Source: Rallus limicola
Taxonomy: Eukaryota; Chordata; Aves; Gruiformes; Rallidae
Assembly: GCA_022605955.1 (NCBI GenBank)
Contig: JAKCOZ010000007.1
Coordinates: forward strand, 32,218,991 to 32,282,990
Direction of reading: 5' to 3'
Length of the DNA: 64,000 nucleotides
A model generated the notes under the pieces. That model was given only the letters and a program-made list of their open reading frames with translations. It was not told the origin of the DNA and made no database searches. Positions 51,704 to 64,000 of this stretch are shown one piece after another (the stretch's first letter is position 1; each line of letters opens with the position of its first letter). The translations under genes and the position numbers were made by a program.

Positions 51704-52365
51704 AGAATCATAGAATCATAGAATGGTCTGGGTTGGAAGGGTCCCCAAGGATCATAGAGCTCCATCCCCCCTGCCACAGGCAGGGCCACCAACCTCCAGG
51801 CCTGGAGCTACACAAGGTTGCCCAGGACCTCATCCAACCTGGCCTTGAACACTTCCAGGGATGGGGCATCCACCACCTCTCTGGGCAGCCTGTTCCAGCA
51901 CCTCACCACTCTCTCTGTAAAAAACTGCCCCCTAATATCTAATCTAAACCTTCCTTCCTTTAGCTTTAATCCATTCCCCCTTGTCCTGCCATTCTCTACC
52001 CTTTTAAAAAGTTGATTCCCCTCCTGTTTTTCTGCTCCCTTCAGGTACTGAAAGGCTTCAATGTGGTCCCCCCGCAGCCTTCTCTTCTCCAGGCTGAACA
52101 AGCCCACAGGGGAGGTGCTCCAGCCCTCTGATCATCTTTGTGGCCCTCCTCTGAACCCTCTCCAACGGTTCCACATCTCGTATTGTGAGCCCCAGGTCTG
52201 GACACAGTACTCCAGATGGGGCCTCACAAGAGCAGAGTAGAGAGGGACAATCCCCTCCCGGTCCCTACTGGCCACCCCTCTTCTGATGGAGCCCAGGATA
52301 CCATTTGCCTTCCAAGCTGCAAGAGCTCACTGCTGGCTCATGTTAAGTTTCTCATCCACCAAATA
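51704..52365 (-). repeat. CR1 LINE fragment, ~660 bp, best preserved in window
   Basis: The + strand begins with two and a half copies of the 8-bp CR1 terminal unit (agaatcat agaatcat agaatggt). It then runs through about 640 bp of CR1 3' region to ctcatgttaagtttctcatc. A minus-strand frame ending at TAG (51810-51808) reads the ORF2 C-terminus intact for about 99 residues, including WNRLPREVVDAPSLEVFKAR and LDEVLGNLV. The reverse-transcriptase core and everything upstream are missing, so it is a dead 5'-truncated insertion, but relatively young by its low divergence. Confidence 0.95.
51808..52107 (-). pseudogene. CR1 ORF2 (endonuclease/reverse transcriptase) C-terminal remnant
   Basis: About 100 codons are open on the minus strand inside the CR1 copy. 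They carry the conserved C-terminal tail of the CR1 polyprotein (RRLRGDHIEAFQYLKG near the beginning, REVVDAPSLEVFKARL near the end). The first codon of the open stretch is GTG, not ATG, and no promoter is evident. It is a fragment of a retrotransposon gene with no expected product. The catalytic domains are absent. Confidence 0.85.
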
Positions 52366-55300
52366 TTTGGGGTATGTTATTTTTTGAGGGAGAGCCATTA
52401 TTAGAAGCTTTGTGTTCATGCTGTTGAATCAGGACAGCTGACTGGAAAGTGCAGGTGTTTTGGTTTTGTATAAAACCACAAACTACACTGCAGAGCACTG
52501 CGGTGGCACCAGTGGGTTAAAAATAAGATAACATGAGGAGCCAGGGAGCTGGGTTGTCTGTCACCTGCCAAGAGTTTAACTTTCAGTTGAATTCAGCAAC
52601 TTTGCTTTTAAAGATACCGAGCTTTCCAACTAATAAAGTAAATGCAAAGATGTCAGGCAGCCCATTTAAAATATTTATCAGGACCAGTGTAATAAATATA
52701 TCCCATTCTCCCTTTCCTATTTATGAATTTTCTTAAATGCAGCTGGATGAAGCAATTTTACAAGGAGCATAATATTACCCCCATGCATTAATCATGCAAT
52801 GATTGCCAATGCAATCCCAGATAGTGGCACCAAAGCACAAATAGGAAACAGGCTTCCAGATTTTGTTGTTTATCTCCTGCTGTGATCACTCTTTGGGCTT
52901 ACTTTCCTCCTCCATCCCATCCCTCCATCACAGGCAAGGAGCTGAATGTGCCAAGGAGGAAGGGTGGTTTGCAATGCATCTGTGGCACGCTGCTGCATGA
53001 AAGCTGGTCCCTGTGCTCCCTCATGGATCATACACAGAGGCACACTACATGCATGGCTGCTGCAGCACAAGCTCTTTGAAACCCAAAGTCATCTTGTCTC
53101 CCCAATATCCCAATAAAACAGAGCTTTTGGAGCATTTATTTTCAAGATGTGGGGGGTTATTTATGCTGTTTTGGTCTGTGTAGTGGCTGAGCCTTGCTCT
53201 GCCAGGTCGCTATTTTATTTCCTCAGGATTCAGTGCACCTTCTACTGATGCTGGTGGCAAATCTCCCACTTAACATTGCTGGGAGGGGTGATTGGCTGCT
53301 GTGATCATAGCATATTGCATGTGAAATCTGGTAACGAGGGTTTTGTAGGTACAGCACTGCACTGGTGCCATTGATCTAATGTCCTTCCCCTGTGCTGATC
53401 TGCAGCAAAGACCCTCTCAGCTAAACTCAACCCTTGAAACTAAAGCAGACGATGGTTGAGACAGAGAAGGGAAGGAGAAAGAGGGATGGTTTATGTGCTG
53501 GCAGCTCCCACATTTTATGAGCAGTAGGAAGATTTCTGTCCAAGAGACAGTGAGGTTTTACCCCAGGTGGGAGCTGGGGGGCAGGAGCAGGTGTCTCTCC
53601 CTTTGGCAAGCTCTGCGAAGGGCCGTAGCCACCACCTCTGCGGGAGAGCTCAGCAGGCCTTCCTGCGCTCCACGAATCGTTGCCAGCTGTCAAAGTGAAA
53701 TGGTTCAGCAGAGAGTCTCCCGGGCTGTGTTCTGGCCAAAATTCAATCAGATTACAATCCAATTGCTCCAGCCTGTCCCAGAAGCAGGAAACTACAATCA
53801 GCTGGCTGCTGGGATCTGGTCTCGGTGACAGACGGTGCTGCTCCTTGCCCGCTGCAGTGTGTTTGCAGTAGCTCACTGGGAGTAGTGGTTCTCCTTGCAG
53901 GTCTTATGAGTGCAGCTCTCCCTCTTTCACCAAGCTGTGGGAATTATGATTTCCTGGGGAAAAAAAAGAAAAAACAAAACAACCCCCAAAAAATTTTAAT
54001 TTTTTTTTTTAAAAAAGAGAGGACTGAAAGGTGCACTGCTGCAGGCAATTTCTCCAATCAGCAATTTCTTGGCAAAACATCTCCTCAAAGTCCAGGTGCC
54101 ACATTGTCCCAGGTTCTAAGGAACCTGTTTTGGCAGGAGGGTTGGACTTGATGATCTCTGGAGGTCCCTTCCAACCCCTACAATTCTGTGATTCTGTGAG
54201 CACAACCACTTGTGTGTTACTGAAATAGTAAATTTCTTTCAGCAAAATAAGGAAATTGCTTTTATTTCAGAGTTTGGTCGTGGACAGTCTGGTTGTAAAT
54301 TGTCATTGAAGTCAAATCAAAAAAAGACCGGGCCAAGTCTATAAGTAGCCAGACCATCTAATGATCGTTTGTAATCAGAAATATTTTGGAAAAGAGAAAG
54401 AAGTTTCTGATGTGGGGACTAAGTCAGGCTCTCATTATTTGTGATTAAAGGCAAGACGTTAATGAGAAACAGATTGTCAGAGATACCCTTGCCTGTGGCA
54501 TTTCTGCCCTCTCCAGCACTGACTGCCTAGGGCATGCTGAAGGACTCGGTGATGGATCTCAGTCGAATGCTTTGGCTGAAGTTTCACTGAAGCCTGTTTG
54601 TAAGCCGGACCTTCAGCAGGACTTGGCTGGAAGAAGTCATCATCTTCGCTCCATTAGTGGGTGCAGAGCCGTGAAGCAGGCATGTGTCAGTCTTTGTGAT
54701 GCTTTAGGACCCAGAATAAATGTGAATAAGAAGGTAGGATGCTGTTAAGGTGCTTGGCTGATCCTGCTGCCTGAGAAAAGCCCACGGTGGAGTGTTACCA
54801 GGCTGAGGCCGTGGGTAGCCTGTGGGCTCCTTTGCACTAAAGGGATGAGACTTGTAAGAGCAAAAGGAAGAGAAGAACATGGAGATGTGGACACCTGAGG
54901 GTATAATCAGGAGCTCCACCCCATGGAAGGGATGGGAGAGGAAGACTTTGATTCCTCTCTCTCTCTCTCCCACGCACCTTCATTTCCCTTTCTTTTCCTC
55001 TCTGTTTCTAGTCCCATGGGGAAAACATTGCTATTAAAGTAAAGCTCCAGGGGGCTAAAATACATGTACAGATTCTTTGGAGGAAGACTTGGCTAGGGTG
55101 GAGTCAACAGGAATTTTGGAATCAACTTCAATGGAGCCTGAATTTCACCTTGGCATAATACTGTCCTACAATGTTTACAGGAGCGTATGAACGTCGCCTG
55201 CTCAGTGCTGACCTTTCCATCACAACTGGACAGAGCCTGGTACCAGCCTGTGAAATTCACCATTCTTTTGTGATAAATCACATCCTTCTCTTGAGGGATA

Positions 55301-56096
55301 GTGACAAATAAATACCCCTTAATAATCCTGAGAATGGGATCAACAGCTTTGTGTGTCACTAGGCACCATGACCAGAACTTTGTAGCATCGGTGGGAAACC
55401 ACTGGAAATCAAATGTTTCTGCTGAGGTTGTTTATTTGAGTGACAACTGGAATATTCCAGTGATCCAGATTTAACTGTTTTCGGAGTCCCTTTCCATAGG
55501 GAGTTGGCAACCTATTTAAATCCCGGGGACCATGACTAGCTGTTCAAGTTTTGCTCTGCTGGGTTTATGCTGCGTATATTTTGGAAACAATGTCTGCTCT
55601 GAGCGGCGAGGAGAGCGACGCCACAGCCCACATCACTGAAAGCTCTTGTGATTATTTTTTCTTCCCCTCTTCCATTTTCATTGAAGACTGTCCTCTGTTC
55701 TCCCTCTTTCTATATTTTATTGCCAATGTGGTATGCTTTAAAAATGCCATTAAGGAATGTTACCCGGTAGGATCTACACTGCATCTCGCTCTCTGTGCTG
55801 TTTCCAACAGTAGCCAAGCTCTAAATCTGTTATATCATTCTGATGGTAGAAAAACACATGCATTTTCTGTCTGGTAAGTGTAATCTTGGGGCTATCAATA
55901 ACAGGTTTCTAAAGCAATGTGCAGAGCCCACATTTCCTTATAGGCATGGTGATTTTGACATAGCTGGGCTGATTTCTGAGGTACTTGAACATCTGAGGAT
56001 CCCAAGATGACTGTCTTCAAATTCTCAGAAAGTGAGAACAGACACCAGAGATTCAGAAGTTAGACCCAAAGAATGAGCCACCTGAATTTTTGAAGT
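52366..56096. other. Intergenic stretch with AT-rich motif cluster
   Basis: The stretch includes an AT-rich segment at 52600-52830 with repeated ATTGC/GCAAT and ATTA motifs, an A/T-only-rich run at 53957-54016 and the short CR1 end at 54129. Another AT-rich segment with few CpGs lies at 55630-55770. No gene was recognised. Confidence 0.6.
54129..54198 (+). repeat. CR1 LINE 3'-terminal fragment (~70 bp)
   Basis: The + strand shows the sense CR1 3' end: gttggacttgatgatctctg, gaggtcccttccaaccccta, then the tail caattctgtgattctgtg with two 8-bp terminal units. Only the last 70 bp is present, the result of strong 5' truncation. It is one of two CR1 copies on the + strand here. Confidence 0.93.
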
Positions 56097-56300
56097 CACA
56101 GAATCTGAATCACAGAATCATTAAGGTTGGAAAAGACCTCCAAGATCTAGTCCAACCAACCCTCTACCACCTGTATTACTTACTAAACCATGTCCCTGAG
56201 TACTTCATCCAACCTTTCCTTGAACGGCCTGAGGGACAGTGACTCCACTTCCCCAAGTAACCCATTCCAATGCCTAACCAATGAATTTCCCTCATCCCCA
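56097..56300 (-). repeat. CR1-type LINE fragment, different subfamily
   Basis: The + strand reads tcacagaatctgaatcacag, then aatcattaaggttggaaaag and acctccaagatctagtccaa, followed by accatgtccctgagtacttc. This is a common avian repeat family with the CR1 type of tail but a body different from the copies at 50775 and 51704. The last 60-80 bp are diverged, so the right boundary is approximate. Confidence 0.82.
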
Positions 56301-59300
56301 CTTTCCTTCCCCATTCCTGGGACAATTCAGCCTTATTTCTTCACTTGCACTCTGCATTTCAAAAACACCTCTGGAGACATTACTTCACCATGGGATCAGG
56401 GAGTGCATCAATAGTGAGGGGTGACTCAGCAGTGAGAAGCATTCTCAGTTACAATCCCGCCTCCCACATCAGCTCTGAGCAGGGACCAGTTGGTGTATGT
56501 GTGCAACCAAGTTGGCTCAGTGTGATGAAACGCCAGCTGGTCTTCATGCAACATCTGCCTCCACTGCCAGTCTCTCACGTATGCCCACGTAGCACCATCC
56601 TCTCATCAGCCATACATCCCTTGTGATCTTTTCCCAGCCAGCAGAGGAGGATCGCTTGCCTGCCTCTTCCCCGTCTCCTCTGGATGTGATCTATGCCTCC
56701 CTGCAGACCTCTGCTGCTAGCAAGGGGGATCAGTGCTTTGGGAAGCCCCTAGCAGAAGACAGGATTGTAGACTTTCACACACTGTATACTTTTATACACT
56801 AAGATGATGTGATGTTGTGAGGTTTTCCATGTCTGCACTACTTTGTCATCCCCAAAGAGGTCCCAGGCTGGTTTGGTTGTGCCTTTTGGGACAATGCAGC
56901 AGTGGGAATAGGAAGAGACTGGTTGTGCGGGAACAGGGTGCTGAGAGATGTTCCCACTTCTGCTGTGGACTCACTGTGTGAGGCTGTAAGGGCAGGTAAC
57001 GTCTCTGTTCTCTGTATTTAAAGATTAAAGAAGTAACTCTGACCTACCAAGATTAAAATAACTTAAGATCCTGGGCAGTATCTTATCAACTGATCCTTGT
57101 CAGAAAAGGAAAAGAAAAAATACGCTGGGAAAAAACCTTCACTTGCCTTGTTCTGTCTGTAAGAATGACATTTGATAAAAAATGTCACTGGAGCATGTAG
57201 AAATCAGTGGTTCCACTGCCATCTAATTCCCACAACCTCTGCCCACCTACCTGGGGTCTCACTTAGCACAAGGAAAAATACTGCTTTTCCCGCCAAGAGA
57301 TGACATTCCTGGTGCGATGCAGAGGGACCCTGTTGGGTGGCCATCATTAAGAGCAAATTTTGTTAGATAGACAGAGGAGGTGGACAATAAACTAAGGGCT
57401 GGCACAGCACACCTCCTGCAGTAGTCACTAGGGCTACTTTGGTGTCTTCAGGAGTCAGGTTTGGCACAGATTTTGGGCTGCTTTGCAGACCTCAATCGAC
57501 CACTCTTCTGAGCAGGCTTGATGGTTTTAAAGTTCCTTTCAGGCAGTTTTTGGCCAGAGAAACATACGCATCCAAGGTGCCACAGATGATGAGAATTGTT
57601 TTCATCTAGCACGGTTTATAAAGAAACGTCTTTAGTGATGCAGTTGCTCTTTGATTTATGTGAAAATAAGCATTGCTCTGCAAACCTAGAAAGGCTGGTT
57701 AGTCCCAGCGAGAGGCACCAAAGCTGTGGCCTCAAAAAGCTACAGAGGCTTTGTCGGATAGAGCTAAAGACTGGATTCCACTCCTGGAAGAAACATTGGT
57801 GGGATGCTCTTTAGCACTTTGCCTTGTTCCTTCCAGGTGCAATCTTGCTGCAAACACACGATGTCCTTGGTGGAGTACCTGGAGACAAGACAAGCAGAGT
57901 GTTTCCAGTTTGCTAGGGAGGGAAGAGATCCTAATTCAGCAGTCCCACTTCACCTCAGCACCAGCCTGTGATCTCTTAGAGCTTGCTGGTGGCAGTCAAA
58001 AGGAGAGTAGGCAGCCACAACAGTGTCCTGCCTCATTTCCAGCTGGTGTGATGGCTTTTACTGTGGATTTGCTGATTTCCATCAGAGCTACCCACTTCTT
58101 ACATACCACCTACTGCTGCTTGGCCATGCTGGCCCTTTGTTACAACAATGGTGACTGGCAGCATAATATTTTCTACTGGGAGAAACAGTGCCCCTTACAT
58201 AAAGAAATTCCTCCAGCATATTTGCTGGTGCTTTTCCTCTGTGTACATAACCTGTAACTATTTTTAGGCAGCTGGGCACAGGCCTTTATAGTTCTCTGTG
58301 CTTATTGTCAAAAGTGTTATTGTTTGGCCCATATTGGTCCCACAGATTTTGTCTTTCTCCTCTTCCCTTTTCCCTTCATACCTTGGCTCCTCTCTTCGGT
58401 GCGTCCCAACCCATGGTCTCCTCCCAAAGAGGCACAGGCTGGTTTCAGCATGCCTGCGCCACTCTGATTTAACCTAGCCCTTTACTCCAGCCCAAAATTC
58501 ATGAAACCTTTTCACAATAGTCAGTCACTGTGCTGGTGGCTTATTTCCAGCTTTTAAACTTAGAAACCTATTTATAGCTCAGAAGGCTTGAGAAGAGATC
58601 ATTCAGGGAATACATTTGCAAATGTAGAGCAAAGATCTGATTCTGGGATTTTCTTTACTCAAGTACTTAGTGTAAATAATACTGTTTGACACCTGCCTTC
58701 CCCTCCCATAGAAATCTCCATGAGGTTTGCAGCTAGGCATTCACTAAGCAACTCTCAGCGCAAATGCAGCCAAGAGAGGAGCCATCCTTGTGGGTCTCAG
58801 GCTGACACCATGTTCAGTTCTACTAATGTTATTTTTCTTTCAAATTCAATGACTTGCTCTCACTTGCTCTCACACTGACCCCACTCACGCACCTCCTCAC
58901 TTCAGAAGATGAAGCATGAGTGAATTAGACCTTCACAGATTCGAATTACATCAAAAATACAGCACTCCAGTGCTCAAAGGTGACGTTCAATGGAGACCCC
59001 AAGCTCCTCTCTTTATTCCAAAGCCATTAAGCATTATCATTCATCTATAAAATACAGCCTGGTTACACACTGATGCAGAGAGATATGATTTTTTCCCTAT
59101 TTCTTCATTTCCCTTCACCATTAATGTAATGTGAAATCAGAGCACAGGGCTCTGGAGCCCCATCCTAGCCCTGCTCTGCAGCAACAACCCAAATATATGT
59201 TGTGTGCAAGTTATGTTTTGCTGTTCATCTTTGGCTTTATTGAAGAACTGCAAAGGTGCAGTTAGTGTCTGAACACTGGTGCTAAGTTGGGCAGTTGGTG

Positions 59301-61979
59301 CATTACTCATGGAAATATGCTTCAAAACCAGAATTTCTCTTCGGGATCGTGTCTCCACCCAGACAAGTTGAGACTCAGTTAAAAATTACAAGCTCCAGAC
59401 GAGTCAAACTGAGTACGCAGCCACACGAGCTTACTGTGGTTTTTTTATCCCCAAATTCAGATTTTTGCTGTTGCCCCTGTCACACTTCAGCTCCAAATTC
59501 CACTTTGCTCTTGTTCATGAAAGCCCAGGTGTGACATACACCAGTTTGCAGTTCCCTTTGTGGAGCCAGGCCAGTGTTGCACAGACGGTCATGTTGACTT
59601 AACCAAGCAAAGCCATCTACCTGCACCTGATACAGCCCCACAGTTGGTGACAAGCACAGCAAGGCCAAGTGTTTCAAACACTAGGTATGTCCTTTTGAAA
59701 CCATTTCTCACAAGATACTTTAAACTTCAAACCCATGTTCTCCCAAAAAGTATCTTTTAGTGGAAAGGTCATTTTGCCCTGAGAAGTTTCTTTCCATTCA
59801 TCATCCTTTTTATTGAATTTTTACCGTGGGCCTTGGCAAAGGTCTCAAAGTTTGTTTTGTTTTCCCTAAGCAATCATCGACTTGCTGATTGGAGGCCTCA
59901 TTCTGAAGGGTGCTGGCCATGCTTGGGCAGTGCTGTGAGTTCAGGACCTCTGTATTACATAGATGTGGTCCTCTTGAACCCGGATAAAGCCTAAAAGACA
60001 CACCTCAGTGAGATTTCTTCAAAGAAATAAGGCAAAAATTAGCTTGATTTATGGAGCGTGTTTTAATCCAAGTCAAAATACCAGCCCTCAGCCCTGAGAA
60101 TTCAAGCACATCTTGCTGTCTTGGGTACCTTCTAGGTGACCGAGTATAACACAGTAATAAAATGGGGACACAGTGATTTGTGGGGTAAATGGGGAGGAGA
60201 GGAGCTAGAATCACAGCTCTTTAGGTATGACTTGGGGGTGAGACCAGAAATGTCTCTGTAGACATCAAGTGCATGTCAACCTCATTGGGTTCCACAAAGG
60301 TTTTCTTCTGCTCATGTGCAGAGCTTGACCTGATCAGTGTTCCCACAGCTCATGTAATGATCTGGATTAACAACGCTCTAATCTTTCTATTCCTTCAGTC
60401 TGTTTGTGCAGGGCACAGTCACTTTGAAACCGTGAGGATTTGGCAGAATGACTCACTGAGGTTCTTTGAGGTTCACTGGCCCATGTTCGCATGTCTTTGT
60501 CCACACCATGTGCCTCACCACCTTTCCTTCACCTGATATGCACCTACACTTTGAGTGTTCAGAGGTTCGCGATATCCTCCTGTGTCTCATCCTCCATCTT
60601 TGGCCCAGCTACACCTCCTTTACACCTGAGCAGAGATGTTTTGGAGTACAGACCTGTTGGCTCTGTGGAGGTGCCAGCTGCTTTTTAGGGCATAACAAAA
60701 TTATGGCCCAGTTAGGGCCAAGTCACTGATGAATCGCAGTTGTGGTGCCAAGCCGCTGACGACTCTTGAGCCCACTGGTGAGTCCTCTGGCTATGCCTGT
60801 CCTAGAGAACTGGTGCTAGTGCCCGCCCTTTGGTGCTCAGGCCAGCTGGCACAGGCTGGCCATGTCTCACTTGCAGCTTCTCTTAGCTTCCAAAACAAGT
60901 TTGCAAACTTCCTGCTATTAGTATTCCCTGGCCCAGGCTATCTCCTGATGCCCGAGACCACTCCATCAGCTTCACAGTGTTGATGTTCCAGTGTCTGAGT
61001 CTCATCTCCGGCGTAGTCCTTGCTTTGTGGTTAGCAATATCTAATTTCCAAACATGAAGGATTTTTTTCCCCTGCTTGGTGCTAATTTCTCTGAATTCCC
61101 TCATTGTGTCCCAGTTTTGAGCTCACATGTCCCCTCGGCAGACCTGTAGTGGTACTACAGCTACAGTTTTCACTACAGCTAAAGAGTGGCAGCGGTCTTG
61201 TAGAGCTATAGCAGAAATTTCACATTCAATGCAATAATAAATCATAATTCAGCACTTACAGCAAGATAAACCAACCCCTACTGAACCCCATGGTGCACAG
61301 CCAGCTGGTGTTTCTGCAAGCTAGACACATCCTATGCCCCAGACCTTACAAAGTTCGAAGAACTTGGAGGATCAGATCCTAAATAGCTCACTAAAGGTCA
61401 TGAGGAAAGGTGGAACAGGATATGGAAACAGCTCTTCCAAGTGACAAGCCAGTACAGCAGCCCCTGGAGCACATTCTTCTCAAATTTAATAGGGGATGGG
61501 GGCACTATGTCTTTTAAGTTTTCTTCCCTGTTTAATCACACACAGGACCAACCTTGGTTCATGTAGCCTGGGGTCATAGCTCTGAAAGTAGTCACAAAGC
61601 AAGTCTCAAGGGAAAAGAGGGAGCCACAAATGACAGAGGAATGATAATTCAGTGGTCCACAGGCCTTAATTGTATATATGTTCATATATTACAACTCAAA
61701 GATGAGTAAAACAAGTTCCATGAGAGTGATACACCTGAGAAGACTTAAAAAATTTAACCCTGGAGAACAGAAACGATGAATAAAACACAGAGGAGTAGAA
61801 CAAAATGGGGATGTCTGTTTTCCATGGCAAGCTCAAAGTAGGACCTTGTTAAGGAGGTGCTGGCAGGGAAAAGGAGGTCCCTGGCACCAGACAGGATGCA
61901 GGAGGGCTTGCAGAGGTTTTCTGCTCAAGAGAGGACCTGGAGGGCAGAGCACCTGCAGCACGGGAAGAGCAATGGAAAG
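56301..61979. other. Intergenic stretch, nothing recognised
   Basis: This is 5.7 kb between CR1 fragments. It contains chance open frames, the longest 168 codons at 57751-58257 on the + strand. The protein it would encode has no domain I know and no supporting splice or initiation context. No RNA gene or simple repeat of note was seen. Confidence 0.6.
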
Positions 61980-62150
61980 TCACAGAATCCCAGAATGGTT
62001 TGGGTTGGAAGGGACCTTAAAGCACATCTAGTTTGAAACCCCTGCCCTGGACAGGGACACCCTCCACTAGACCTGGCTGCCCAAATCCCCATCCATCCTG
62101 GCCTTGAACACTGCCAGGGAGGGGGCAGCCACAGCTTCTCTAGGAAGGAA
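61980..62150 (-). repeat. CR1 LINE fragment, 3' end (~170 bp)
   Basis: The + strand reads tcacagaatcccagaatggt, then ttgggttggaagggacctta and a body including catcctggccttgaacactg. This is a clear reverse-complement CR1 3' region. It is 5'-truncated near aggaaggaagaaaag at about 62150. Confidence 0.92.
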
Positions 62151-64000
62151 GAAAAGAGCAGGGAAGGCCAAATACACACCATGTTGTCTGCAGAGAGCTG
62201 CTGCAAAGGGAAATCCATGCTATCTTGCTAACTCTAGCTTGGTAGATACTCCAATGAAGCTGAACATGTATAGCTCTGAACACAAGAGTACCCTCTGCAC
62301 AGACTGTGGGGGCCTCTCCAGCATCTGGGGGTGGGGGGCAGACACACTCAAGGGCAAAGCAGGTGTCATTAGGGACTGCTCTGTTGAGGCCTGGGGCAGA
62401 CCCTTGGAGATGCTTATCACATTCTGGATATAGTTATTCAGTCTGCCTGTGTTAATGTTGACAAAATTAGCATAAGGCCATCACCTTCTTACTAACACAG
62501 GGTTCACCAACCTCCCCACTTACAAAACCAGTGATATTTTAAAATAACCTTTTTCTTTTCAGCCATGGCTGGATCCTGGGGTCTTATTTTATCTGTCACA
62601 TCCAGTCTGCTAAGAGAGGCAGGTTCTGTATCTCTGTCTGCGGTATGATTTTCTGTTTGTCCTTTTGAATGACTTTGCCCAAAGGGGTGACTAAAAAAAT
62701 GTGAAGGCTGGTGTCAGAATAATTTCTCTGAGCCTGGAACATACTTTTTTTTTTCATTATTCTTGACATTCTCTTTTATTTGTTTCTTTTTTCTTCCCTC
62801 CTCTTCTTATGTTCAGTATTAGAGTAAAGCAAAACCCATAATACAGATAATTCTGCTTTCAGCTTTCTTGGCTAGCACTGATCTCCTCTCATGTGGGTAT
62901 GTGGGAGCTCTGCAGACCACATATGGTCTTTATATTCCTGTGATTTATGAGGACACATCATTTTCCATTCATGAGTGCTCAGGAGCACAGTCATACAGAA
63001 GATCCTTTGACTCCTGATATTGGGATTTCTTTGATTTAGTCAGAGCCAGAAGCTGCAGAAGCATCCCAGAAGCAATCTCATCCAGCAGCAATTTAAAATA
63101 CAAAAGGAAATGCTCTATGTTGTCATACAGATTATCCAAAATAGATCTTATTAAGTCCTTCCATTCTGCTGGCCACTGGGGTGATTCTTCCACGACAAGG
63201 GGAGCTGGCCTAGTGCTTCACACTTGTTATTCAGTTGGGTGGGGAGCTGGGTTCTGGGAGGAACAGGCCCTCCCTCCACAATGTTTAGAAGGATGTCAGG
63301 GATGTCTGGTGTTTTCTTGTTATATGTTGTGGGGAAGAACTGAAAGGGAGAGGGCCTGTGTTGCTGAAAGGATGATTTAATGTACTGTCAGGCATTAACT
63401 GTCCCTGGTAAGGTATCTGTAACACATGAACTGGTGTTAATGCTCCCACTCTGTCTGCGCGGCTCTTGGAGGCCCTTATCGAGAGGGAGCAGGAGCCAAA
63501 TGGCAGCTAAACGAGGTTGGAAAGGAGCAAGAGCAGATGACATTGTTTCAACACTAATCCCCAAATAAGGCTGTTTTAGAACGAAAGCTGGTCTCATGGT
63601 GGTACCATATTAACACATAATCACTGGTACAGCTAGCAGGGTGGTTTCTCCCCATCCCATCCCATCCCATCCCATCCCATCCCATCCCATCCCATCCCAT
63701 TTCATCTATTTCTACATTCTTTCCTCCCTACCCCAGGTTTTCTGTTTTAAACACATTCCCAGGTATTTTGTGTGCTTGGCAAAAGCCAGGGCTGATTTTT
63801 GAATGAGTGCCACCATTTTGACATCTGTGTTTGGGAGATAGCATCTCCCAACCTGTATGTCAAGGGTGACATCTCAGGTTCAGACGTGGTTTGGCTGATA
63901 CCACAGCTTTGTTCCTGGGCATGGACACTTCTCCCAAAGGCGATGCAGGGTGAGCATTTGTGTTCGCTGTCTGGAGAAAACAGAAGCTGACATGTTTTTA
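62151..64000. other. Intergenic right end, microsatellite only
   Basis: Apart from the (CCCAT)10 repeat and a T-rich stretch at 62740-62810, no feature is recognisable. The next gene upstream of MTSS1 in vertebrate synteny (SQLE) is not seen here. Confidence 0.6.
63651..63700 (+). repeat. (CCCAT)10 microsatellite
   Basis: Ten perfect tandem CCCAT units are followed by a degenerate TTCAT. The 5-bp unit, written (ATGGG)n on the other strand, is a common avian pentanucleotide repeat. Perfect repetition suggests a recent or still variable locus, so it is a likely length polymorphism. Confidence 0.98.

Noticed and set aside
57505..57550. Possible short CR1 sense fragment (ggcttgatggttttaaagtt)
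   Set aside because: The match is short and lacks the 8-bp terminal units and the usual body, so it was not annotated.
57751..58257. A 168-codon + strand frame in the intergenic region
   Set aside because: No family resemblance, no start context of note and no flanking exon structure.
63651..63700. Regular repeats considered as a CRISPR-like array
   Set aside because: The repeat is a pure 5-bp microsatellite without spacers, in a vertebrate genome.
40921..64000. Search for SQLE or another neighbouring gene upstream of MTSS1
   Set aside because: No stretch gave a recognisable SQLE or zinc-finger product in any frame. The neighbour probably lies beyond the right edge.

Overview
The window is vertebrate nuclear DNA, almost certainly from a bird. 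The evidence is ten CR1 LINE fragments, most ending in the avian CR1 3' tail (8-bp units like ATTCTATG), with no mammalian SINEs, plus short exons in long introns with GT-AG splice sites. The species cannot be fixed from the sequence. Nearly all open reading frames of 60-190 codons here are chance frames in non-coding DNA.

One gene is firmly supported: the 5' part of MTSS1 (metastasis suppressor 1, also called MIM or missing-in-metastasis), on the minus strand. Its first three coding exons lie at 39844-39915, 24142-24203 and 21478-21551. They join in frame (intron phases 0, 2 and 1) to give residues 1-70 of the I-BAR (IMD) domain, matching the MTSS1 paralogue rather than MTSS2. Exon 4 was not found, so intron 3 is at least 21.5 kb and the rest of the gene lies beyond the left edge.

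Layout: 1-21477 is intron 3, with three CR1 fragments; 21552-24141 is intron 2; 24204-39843 is intron 1, with one CR1 copy and several long homopolymers. About 39590-40920 is a CpG island holding exon 1, its 5' UTR with a 31-codon upstream ORF, an NF-Y-type CCAAT box in the MTSS1 orientation, and a TATA-like element facing the other way. From 40921 to 64000 is intergenic DNA upstream of MTSS1. It holds six more CR1 copies, one with a readable reverse-transcriptase C-terminus, a (CCCAT)10 microsatellite and short duplications, and no protein-coding gene I can recognise.

I found no operon, CRISPR array, intact mobile element or new multi-gene system. The items most worth following up concern regulation: the upstream ORF, the divergent TATA-like element, two palindromic GATA-type sites in intron 1, and AT-rich motif clusters that could be enhancers. 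All of these are inferences from motifs.
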